64,000 nt of DNA. It comes from Aestuariivirga litoralis. Lineage in GTDB: Bacteria; Pseudomonadota; Alphaproteobacteria; Rhizobiales; Aestuariivirgaceae. Positions within the stretch are counted from its first letter, which is position 1; each line of letters begins with the position of its first letter. The position numbers and the translations under genes were made by a program. The stretch covers positions 186,001 to 250,000 of the forward strand of contig NZ_QKVK01000001.1 of the NCBI RefSeq assembly GCF_003234965.1, read 5' to 3'. The notes below the pieces were generated by a model. That model ran no database searches. It was not told the origin of the DNA and was given only the letters and a program-made list of their open reading frames with translations. Shown piece by piece: positions 44,921 to 52,457 of this stretch.

Positions 44921-46372
44921 ATGACGAGGCTTTCACTCAAGACCGCGCGGCCCGCCTATGACCCGCAGCTCACCGACATCGGGATCGTGCATCTCGGCGT
45001 CGGCGCCTTTCACCGCGCCCACCAGGCGGACTACACCGATGCCGTGCTGGCGAAGGGCGACCGGCGCTGGGCCATCCTCGGCGCCAGCCTGCGCTCGGCC
45101 GACACGCGCGATGCGCTGCGCCAGCAGGACTACCTCTACACGCTGGCCGCCTCGGACGAGTCGGGCGAGCGCTGCAAGGTGATCGCGGCCCTGCGCGGCG
45201 TCCTTGTGGCCCCGGAGAATCCGCAGGCGCTGGTCGAGGCCATGTGCCTGCCCGGGGTGAAGATCGTCTCCCTCACCGTCACCGAGAAGGGCTACTGCCA
45301 CGACCCGGCCACCGGCACGCTGAATGATCAGCACCCGGACATTCTCCACGACCTCGCTACTCCCGATGCGCCGCGCTCCGCGCCCGGCTTCCTCGTCGAG
45401 GCGATCCACGCCCGCAAGGCCCGCGGCCTGCCGCCCTTCACCGTCCTGTGCTGCGACAACCTGCCCGCCAACGGCCGCACGGTCGCGAAGGTGGTTGCGC
45501 GCCTCGCCGAACTCCGCAGCCCCGCGCTTGGGGCCTACGTGGCGGAGCACGTCGCCTTTCCCGCCACCATGGTGGACCGCATCGTGCCCGCCACCACGGA
45601 TGCGGACCGCGCCCGCATCGCTGCCGCGACAGGTCTCGATGACGCGTGGCCCGTCGTCACCGAGGCCTTCACCGACTGGGTGATCGAGGACCACTTCCCG
45701 CAAGGCCGGCCGGACTGGGCCGCGCGCTTCGTCACCGACATCGCCCCCTTCGAGACGATGAAGCTGAGGCTCCTCAACGGCGCCCATTCCTCGATGTCCT
45801 ATCTCGGCTACCTCGCCGGCCACGAGACCATCGCCAGCTGCATGCAGGATGCGGCATTGGCCCATTTCGTCAGCTGCCTGATGAATTCGGAGGTGACCTC
45901 CACCCTCACCGTTCCTCCCGGCACCGACGTTGCGGCCTACAAGCAGGCCCTCCTCGGCCGCTTCCGCAATCCGGGCCTCCGCCACCGCTGCTGGCAGATC
46001 GCCATGGACGGCTCGCAGAAGCTGCCCCAGCGCCTGCTCGGCACCATCCGCGACCGGCTGAAGGCGGGAGAGCCGATTGACGCCCTCGCCCTCGGTGTCG
46101 CCGCCTGGATGCGTTACGTCACGGGCGTCGACGAGACGGGCGGCGCAATCGACGTGCGTGACCCGCTGAAGGACGAGCTCCGCGCCAGGGCCGATGCCGC
46201 GGGCCTCGATGCGGAGCGGCTCGCCCCTGCGCTGCTCGGCATCGAGGCGATCTTCGGCCGCGATCTGCCCGTTGATCCCCGCTTCACCGCCGCCGTCACG
46301 GCAGCACTCGACAGCCTGATCCGCCACGGTAGCAAACAGACCTACGAGACTTTCCGGAGCACGCACCCATGA
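44921..46372 (+). CDS. uxuB: Mannitol-dehydrogenase-family oxidoreductase (UxuB-like, D-mannonate/fructuronate)
   Basis: A 483-residue polyol-dehydrogenase-family enzyme: IVHLGVGAFHRAHQADYTDA near the N-terminus, LTVTEKGYCHDP, FPATMVDRIVPATT and catalytic lysine region MKLRLLNGAHSSMSYLGYLA. UxuB reduces D-fructuronate to D-mannonate with NADH. Mannitol dehydrogenases have the same motifs, but the coupled UxuA gene (ATGA overlap) decides for the mannonate route. Confidence 0.87.
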   Translation: MTRLSLKTARPAYDPQLTDIGIVHLGVGAFHRAHQADYTDAVLAKGDRRWAILGASLRSADTRDALRQQDYLYTLAASDESGERCKVIAALRGVLVAPENPQALVEAMCLPGVKIVSLTVTEKGYCHDPATGTLNDQHPDILHDLATPDAPRSAPGFLVEAIHARKARGLPPFTVLCCDNLPANGRTVAKVVARLAELRSPALGAYVAEHVAFPATMVDRIVPATTDADRARIAAATGLDDAWPVVTEAFTDWVIEDHFPQGRPDWAARFVTDIAPFETMKLRLLNGAHSSMSYLGYLAGHETIASCMQDAALAHFVSCLMNSEVTSTLTVPPGTDVAAYKQALLGRFRNPGLRHRCWQIAMDGSQKLPQRLLGTIRDRLKAGEPIDALALGVAAWMRYVTGVDETGGAIDVRDPLKDELRARADAAGLDAERLAPALLGIEAIFGRDLPVDPRFTAAVTAALDSLIRHGSKQTYETFRSTHP

Positions 46373-47541
46373 AGCAGACCTGGCGCTGGTTCGGACCTGA
46401 CGACCCCGTGACGCTGGCCCATGTCCGTCAGGCGGGTGCGGTCGGCGTCGTCTCCGCCCTCCACCACATGAACCGCGGCCAGGCCTGGACCGAGGACGAG
46501 GTCATGAAGCGCAAGGCCGAGATCGAGGCGGCGGGCCTCAGCTGGGACGTCTGCGAGTCGATCTCCGTGCCGGAGCCGGTCAAGACCCGCACCGGAAACT
46601 TCCGTACACTGATCGACAATCACAAGGCCTCGCTCCGCGCCGTGGCCAAGGCCGGTGTGAAGGTCTGCTGCTACAACTTCATGGCCATCACCGACTGGAC
46701 ACGCACCGACCTCGACTGGCCTCTTTCCAATGGCGGCACCGCGCTGCGCTTCGACGTCGTCGACTTCTGCGCCTATGACGTCTTCATCCTGAAGCGCCGC
46801 GATGCGGAGGCCGATCACCCGCCTGAGCGCATCGCCGCCGCGCGCCAGCGCATGGCGGCGTGGCCCGAAGGCAAGGCCGCCCAGCTCGAGCGCAACCTCA
46901 TCGACTGGGTCCCGGCGCGCGAGACGGTCTATGACCGCGCCAGTTTCCTGAAGCAGCTCGACGCGTACCGCGACATCACCGTCGAGGGCCTGCGCGAGCA
47001 CCTTTTCCTTTTCGTCCGCGAGATCTCGGAGACCGCGGAAGAGGTCGGCATCAGGCTCGCCATCCACCCCGATGACCCGCCCTTCCCGCTCTTCGGCTTG
47101 CCGCGCGTCAACTCCACGGAGGCCGACACCCGGAAGCTGCTGGACGCCGTGCCCAGCCCCGCCAACGGCGTCACCCTCTGCACCGGTTCCTATGGCGCGA
47201 ACCCGGCGAACGACCTCGTACGGATGGCGCGCAGCCTTGGCCCCCGCATCCACTTCGCGCACCTCCGCAACACGACGCGCGAGGCGGACGGCTCGTTCTA
47301 CGAGGCCGAGCATCTCGACGGCGACACCGATATGATCGGGGTGGTGGCCGCCCTCCGCGATCTCGAGACCCGTGAGGCACGCGAAATCCCCATGCGCCCC
47401 GACCACGGCCACCTCATCGTCGATGACTTGGCCAAGAAGGTGAACCCCGGCTATTCCTGCATCGGCCGCCTCAAGGGCCTCGCCGAACTCCGCGGCGTGA
47501 TGCGCACCGTGGATGCCTACCGCGCAGGAGTCGTGCAGTAG
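46369..47541 (+). CDS. uxuA: Mannonate dehydratase
   Basis: A 390-residue TIM-barrel enzyme of the UxuA family, dehydrating D-mannonate to 2-keto-3-deoxy-D-gluconate. Family markers include the start MKQTWRWFGPDDPVTLAHVR, the HHMNRGQAW loop, LAIHPDDPPFPLFGLPR with metal-binding residues, TGSYGANPANDLV, HFAHLRNT and MRPDHGHLI. It overlaps uxuB by four bases. No kinase or aldolase for the product is found in the window. Confidence 0.93.
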   Translation: MKQTWRWFGPDDPVTLAHVRQAGAVGVVSALHHMNRGQAWTEDEVMKRKAEIEAAGLSWDVCESISVPEPVKTRTGNFRTLIDNHKASLRAVAKAGVKVCCYNFMAITDWTRTDLDWPLSNGGTALRFDVVDFCAYDVFILKRRDAEADHPPERIAAARQRMAAWPEGKAAQLERNLIDWVPARETVYDRASFLKQLDAYRDITVEGLREHLFLFVREISETAEEVGIRLAIHPDDPPFPLFGLPRVNSTEADTRKLLDAVPSPANGVTLCTGSYGANPANDLVRMARSLGPRIHFAHLRNTTREADGSFYEAEHLDGDTDMIGVVAALRDLETREAREIPMRPDHGHLIVDDLAKKVNPGYSCIGRLKGLAELRGVMRTVDAYRAGVVQ

Positions 47542-47582
47542 TTTCACCCGTAGGTTGTTTTGCGCCTCGTGACGCAGCCTTA

Positions 47583-47599
47583 GATTCGTTCAGCGAATC
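47583..47599 (+). promoter_or_regulatory. Inverted repeat after uxuA
   Basis: GATTCG-TTCAG-CGAATC is a perfect 6-bp stem, 41 bases past the uxuA stop and 114 bases before the autotransporter start. With no T-run it is a weak terminator at best; it could also be an operator for the autotransporter. Confidence 0.35.
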
Positions 47600-47712
47600 A
47601 ATTCTGGTGATTATCAAAATCTCCAGTTGACTCCGCAGTCATTTGGAGTCCGCAGGTCAGTCTGTCCAGGCGCGTCCCAGCCACATTCCCACGCCAGCAA
47701 AATCGGTACACC

Positions 47713-50700
47713 GTGAACACTCGCTCACTCGTGCAGCGCGCGATCCCTTTCGCATGGCTGCTTCTCAGCTCCACCCCGGCGGTGGCCCAGCAGGTCATCA
47801 ACGGCACGACAGTCACGGTGCCGAGCCTGTCGCAGCCAAGTCCGTGGAACACCGGCGCCCTGACGGTCGGCAGCACCGGCACGGGCACGCTCAACGTCGG
47901 GGCCGGCGGCGTGGTCAATTCCACCGCCAGCACCCTGGGCTCCACCGCGGCCGGCAGGGGAACGGTGAATGTCAGCGGCGCGGGTGCGAGCTGGACGGCT
48001 GCGAATGGCGGCGGCGCGACGCTCACGGTGGGCAGCCTGGGCGCCGGCTCGCTCACCATCGGCAATGGCGGCCGCGTGCAAACCATCGGCAACGCCTCCG
48101 CCAATGTCGGTTCGGCAACGACCGGCACCGGCACGGTGACGGTGACGGGAGCAGGCTCGTCCCTGTCGGTCGCCAATGCCCTCTTCATCAACGCGGGCAC
48201 CATGCAGGTCGCGAATGGCGGCTCGTTGAGCGCCGCCACGGCCACCCTCAATGGCGGGTCGCTGTCGCTCACGGGAAGCGATTCGAGACTGTCGCTCGTC
48301 AACAACATCTTCATTCGCAACGCCGCATCCGTCATCCTCGCCGATGGCGCCCAGGCGACGAGCTTCCGTGTCTGGATCGGCGAGCAGGCCTCGGCAGCCA
48401 CCTCCCGCCTCACCGTGCGCAACGGCGCGCGCTGGATCATGGATCCTTCCCTGAACCCGCTTACCTACAGCGTGCTCACGGTGGGCCGGCGCGCCAATGG
48501 CGAGCTCCTGATCGAATCGGGTGGCGTGGTGAGCGGCGTCCGCACCACCATCGGCGGCGAGGAAGCCAGCAACGTTCCGAACGTGTCGGGCGTCGTGACG
48601 GTGGCGGGCAGCGGCTCCCTGCTCGCCACCAGGGAGTTCATGAACGTCGGCGAACTGGGCACCGGCACCCTGTCGATTTTGCAGGGCGGCACCGTCACCA
48701 GCGGAAGCGCCACCGTCGGAACCCTGCCAACGGGGCACGGCAGCATCACGGTGGATGGTGCTGGCTCATCGCTCATCGTCGGCCAGGCGGCGTCCGGCCT
48801 GTCGCGCACCTTCGTCGTCGGCAACAACGGCAACGTCAACAGCCTCACGGTGTCGGGCGGCGGCCTGGTGGAGGCGCATGACAGCTTCACCGTGGGCCGC
48901 CAGCTGGGCGCCCATGGCAACAGCGTCACCGTCACCGGCGCGGGCTCGAAACTGTGGGTCGACGGCGGCTTCGCAGTGGGCCGCAACGGCGCCAACAACA
49001 GCACGCTGGTGCGCGACGGGGCACGGCTCGAGACCTTGGACCAGGCCTGGATCGGCGGTGCCGCGGGCTCGCCCGCCATCGGCAATCACGTCGACATCAC
49101 CGGCGCGGGCACCATGTGGCTGCTGGGCGGCGACCTCCACATCGGCAGTGCAACCTCGCCATTGAAGGACGGCGTGGAGGACACGCCGCCCCCGGTGGTG
49201 ACGGCCACGGCCGCCAACAACTACCTGCTCGTCAGCGGCGGCGGTGCGGTGACGCAGACGGGTGGCGGCACCACCATCGGCGCGGGCGGCAACCAGCTGC
49301 TGGTCGACGACAATTCCACCTTCACCTCGGATGGCGCGATCAGCGTGGGCGATGGCAGCCACCTGTCGCTCGGCGCCGATGCCCGCGTCAATGGCGGCAG
49401 CCTGGCGATGTCCGCCGGCTCCCAGCTTGACGTCTTCGCGCAGGAGGGCAACTCGTCGCTCCTCAGCTTCAGCGGCAAGGCGGAGCTGGGCGGAACCCTC
49501 AGTGCACTGATCGATGGCCGCAGCTCGCTCAGCTATCGCTTCCTCGTGCTGGAAGCCGGCGAGGTCGACGGCACCTTCGACAGGGCCGTGCTGAACGATT
49601 ACTCGGCGAACCTCGGCTGGACGGTCCAATACACGCCCGAGCAGGTTTGGCTGCAGCTCAACGCCATCATCGGCGACGTCGAAGGGCTCAACGAGAACCA
49701 GCGCAACGTGGCGGACTCGCTTGATGACTATTTCAACAGGGGTGGCCAGCTGCCACCGAGCTTCGTTCCCATCCTCGGCCTCACCGGCAGTGAGCTGGGC
49801 CAGGCGCTGAGCCAGCTTTCGGGCGAGGTGGGCGCCAGCGGCGGGGCCGCCGCCGCGGCGAGCGCCAACACCTCCTTCCTGCGAAGCATGCTGAACCATG
49901 CGGCACCCGCCTGCGAGGCGCGGCGCGAGGATGATCCCCTGCGGCGCTGCGAACATGCCGTCTGGGCCGCAGCCTTCGGCAGCACGGCGGAGCTGCCCGG
50001 CAACGGCGCCAAGGGCAGCCATGACACCACCATCACCACGTCGGGCCTTGTCACCGGCTGGGACTATGCGAAGGACGACATGCGCGTCGGCGTGGCCATC
50101 GCCGGCGGCGGCACCGGCTGGAACCTCGATGGCAGCGGCATGGGCAATGGCGATGCCACCTTCCTGCAGCTCGGCGCCTATGGCACCAAGCAGATGGGCC
50201 AGGCCTATGCCGCCCTCGCCGGCGCCTATGCGCTTCAGGCCATGTCCACCGAGCGCCGCGTCACGGCGCTGCAGGACGAGTCGCTCGATGCCGACCTGAT
50301 CGCGAATGCCGTCGCTGGCCGCGGCGAGGCGGGCTATCGCTTCGGCGCCGCTGCGGGCCTCGGCGTCACACCCTATGCCGCGCTGCAGGGCCAGGCCATC
50401 AGGCTGCCCGGCTATGATGAAAGCGGCACACTGGATGATGGCAGCTATGCGCTGTCCTTCAATGCCACCACCACCACCGCGGTGCGCAGCGAGCTTGGCC
50501 TCGGGCTCGACATGGACACCGCCGCCGCGGCGTTCTCCGCCCGCGCTGCCTGGGCGCATGACTGGCTGAACGACGGCTATGCCCGCGCCGGATTCCAGTC
50601 GCTGCCGGGCACCAGCTTCATCGTGAATGGCGCGGAGGCGCCTGCGGACATTGCGCTGGTGTCGCTCAGCGCCGAAGCGGACCTGTCGGAGCAGACCGCC

Positions 50701-50781
50701 GTGACGGCCCGCTTCGACGGTGAATTCGGCGCGGATTACCAGAGCTACGCCGGCACGCTGGCGCTCACCTATTCCTGGTGA
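47713..50781 (+). CDS. Autotransporter (type Va secretion) with repetitive beta-helical passenger
   Basis: A 1022-residue outer-membrane autotransporter. Signal peptide at 1-26 (ending PAVAQ). Passenger (about 40-600) is built from degenerate repeats of about 45 residues of the pattern TLTVGSLGAGSLTIGNGGRV ... GTVTVTGAGSSL, as in the T5SS/PEP-CTERM-associated repeat family. The C-terminal beta-barrel (about 740-1022) starts near HAVWAAAFGSTAEL and ends in the aromatic residue of ALTYSW required for Bam recognition. The start is GTG 47713. The passenger has no recognised catalytic domain; adhesion or aggregation is likely. The 171-base gap upstream holds its promoter. Confidence 0.9.
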   Translation: MNTRSLVQRAIPFAWLLLSSTPAVAQQVINGTTVTVPSLSQPSPWNTGALTVGSTGTGTLNVGAGGVVNSTASTLGSTAAGRGTVNVSGAGASWTAANGGGATLTVGSLGAGSLTIGNGGRVQTIGNASANVGSATTGTGTVTVTGAGSSLSVANALFINAGTMQVANGGSLSAATATLNGGSLSLTGSDSRLSLVNNIFIRNAASVILADGAQATSFRVWIGEQASAATSRLTVRNGARWIMDPSLNPLTYSVLTVGRRANGELLIESGGVVSGVRTTIGGEEASNVPNVSGVVTVAGSGSLLATREFMNVGELGTGTLSILQGGTVTSGSATVGTLPTGHGSITVDGAGSSLIVGQAASGLSRTFVVGNNGNVNSLTVSGGGLVEAHDSFTVGRQLGAHGNSVTVTGAGSKLWVDGGFAVGRNGANNSTLVRDGARLETLDQAWIGGAAGSPAIGNHVDITGAGTMWLLGGDLHIGSATSPLKDGVEDTPPPVVTATAANNYLLVSGGGAVTQTGGGTTIGAGGNQLLVDDNSTFTSDGAISVGDGSHLSLGADARVNGGSLAMSAGSQLDVFAQEGNSSLLSFSGKAELGGTLSALIDGRSSLSYRFLVLEAGEVDGTFDRAVLNDYSANLGWTVQYTPEQVWLQLNAIIGDVEGLNENQRNVADSLDDYFNRGGQLPPSFVPILGLTGSELGQALSQLSGEVGASGGAAAAASANTSFLRSMLNHAAPACEARREDDPLRRCEHAVWAAAFGSTAELPGNGAKGSHDTTITTSGLVTGWDYAKDDMRVGVAIAGGGTGWNLDGSGMGNGDATFLQLGAYGTKQMGQAYAALAGAYALQAMSTERRVTALQDESLDADLIANAVAGRGEAGYRFGAAAGLGVTPYAALQGQAIRLPGYDESGTLDDGSYALSFNATTTTAVRSELGLGLDMDTAAAAFSARAAWAHDWLNDGYARAGFQSLPGTSFIVNGAEAPADIALVSLSAEADLSEQTAVTARFDGEFGADYQSYAGTLALTYSW

Positions 50782-50793
50782 GCGCCCGCTCGC

Positions 50794-51222
50794 TCAGACG
50801 CGCGGGTGGGCCGGCATGCCGGCCTCGTCCTTCGGCACGATCATCTTGCCCACCGGCCACAGCGCGATGCCGGCGAGCTTCAGGTGCGCCCAGGCGAAGG
50901 GAATGCCGATGATGGTGATGGCCAGTGCGATGGCCCACACCACGTGCATCAGCGCCAGCCACCAGCCGGCGAGAACCAGCCAGATGATGTTGCCGATGGT
51001 GCCGAGCGGCCCGGTGCCGATATCCTCCTGGCCGGTGTGCCGGTCGCGCGGCACGGCCGTGTAGCCGAAGGGCATGAGCGTATAGAGCGCGATGTTGACC
51101 GCGGCGCGCGCCCAGGGAATGCCGATGATGGTCACCGCCATGATGACGGCCGCGACCAGCCAGCCGAAGGCCATCCAGGCGCCGCCCAGCAGGATCCAGA
51201 TGATGTTCAACAGCAGGGACAT
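50794..51222 (-). CDS. YccF-family membrane protein (DUF307)
   Basis: A 142-residue membrane protein made of two similar halves, each with a helix pair around TIIGIPWARAAVNIAL and TIIGIPFAWAHLKLAG, the YccF signature. About four helices. Function unknown. It converges on the autotransporter stop with 12 bases between. Confidence 0.88.
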   Translation of the reverse strand: MSLLLNIIWILLGGAWMAFGWLVAAVIMAVTIIGIPWARAAVNIALYTLMPFGYTAVPRDRHTGQEDIGTGPLGTIGNIIWLVLAGWWLALMHVVWAIALAITIIGIPFAWAHLKLAGIALWPVGKMIVPKDEAGMPAHPRV

Positions 51223-51329
51223 GGTGACCTCCAGATTTCTCGGCCAGACATATGGGGAGTTGCGCGCGCTTTCGCCAGCGGAATCTTGCGGCGGTTGACC
51301 CCCGTGCGCCGGGCTTTCATGCTGGCGCC

Positions 51330-52457
51330 ATGCGATTCATCCACACCGCCGACTGGCAGATCGGCAAGCCGTTCCGGAACTTCGGCGAGAAGGAGAGTGT
51401 GCTGCGCCAGGCGCGGCTTGCCGCCATCGAAACGATCGGCCGCCTCGCCGTGGCCGAAGGGGCCGCCCATGTGCTGGTGGCGGGCGACCTCCATGACACC
51501 GAGGCCCCTGCCCAGAAGACCCTGCTCGAACCGCTGGAGCGGATGCGCAATTTTCCCGGCGTGGCGTGGCACGTCATTCCCGGCAACCATGACTATCACC
51601 GCGGCAATGGCCTGTGGGACCGCGCCCGGGCGCTGGGCCTGCCGGGCAACGTCCACCTGCACCTCACGCCCGAGGCGGCAGCGCTGGGGGATGACGCCGT
51701 GCTGCTCCCCGCGCCGCTGCGCCGCAAGAGCGAGGTGAACGATCTCACCGAGTGGATGGATGGCGCCGGCACTGCCGCGGGCAAGATCCGCATCGGCCTC
51801 GCCCATGGTTCGGTGCAGGGCTTCGGCGCCAGCGGCGAGGCCAACAACCCGATCGCCGCGGACCGCGCGCGGCGCGCCGGCCTCGACTACCTCGCACTGG
51901 GCGACTGGCACGGCACGCTGCAGGTGGGCCCCGCCACCTGGTATGCCGGAACGCCGGAGGCCGACCGCTTCAACAGCCAGGAAGTGGGTCAGGTGCTGCT
52001 GGTCGAGATCAGCGGACCGGGCAGCCCGGCCAGGGTCACCGCGCATCGCACCGGCGCCTATCGCTGGATCAGCCAGGCGGAGCAGCTTTCCGCCGCAGCC
52101 GACCTCGAGGGACTGGAGCGCCGCCTGCGGGCATTGCCCGATCTCCCGAACCTTCTCATGCGGCTCGACCTCACGGGCACGCTGGATCTCACCGCGCGCG
52201 CCGATCTCGCGCGCCGCCTCGCCGCGCTCGAGGCGGCGATGTTCTGGCTGGAGCCAGACCTCGAGGCGCTGCATGTGCGCCCCACCCTGGCCGACCTCGA
52301 GAAGATCGACTTCGACGGCGTGCTGCGCGAGGCAGCCGAGACACTGCGCCTGCAGGCGGAGAATGCCGGCCTGGGCCCCGTGGAGCGCCGCCGCGCCGAG
52401 GAGGCGCTGGTGCAGCTCTACCTCCTCACCCGTGACAGCCATGGAGAGGCGGCATGA
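51330..52457 (+). CDS. SbcD-like DNA repair exonuclease (YhaO type)
   Basis: A 375-residue Mre11/SbcD-class metallophosphoesterase: FIHTADWQIGKPF, VLVAGDLHDTEA, HVIPGNHDYHRGN, GLAHGSVQGF and LALGDWHGTL hold the metal ligands; the C-terminal 100 residues are the cap and partner-binding region. It is ATGA-coupled to the SbcC-like ATPase, so the two should form an Mre11-Rad50-like complex acting on DNA ends. ATG 51330 starts just before the first motif. Confidence 0.9.
   Translation: MRFIHTADWQIGKPFRNFGEKESVLRQARLAAIETIGRLAVAEGAAHVLVAGDLHDTEAPAQKTLLEPLERMRNFPGVAWHVIPGNHDYHRGNGLWDRARALGLPGNVHLHLTPEAAALGDDAVLLPAPLRRKSEVNDLTEWMDGAGTAAGKIRIGLAHGSVQGFGASGEANNPIAADRARRAGLDYLALGDWHGTLQVGPATWYAGTPEADRFNSQEVGQVLLVEISGPGSPARVTAHRTGAYRWISQAEQLSAAADLEGLERRLRALPDLPNLLMRLDLTGTLDLTARADLARRLAALEAAMFWLEPDLEALHVRPTLADLEKIDFDGVLREAAETLRLQAENAGLGPVERRRAEEALVQLYLLTRDSHGEAA

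Noticed and set aside
48766-50559. A 597-codon minus-strand frame within the autotransporter
   Set aside because: Antisense to an unmistakable autotransporter repeat region and barrel; low-complexity translation.
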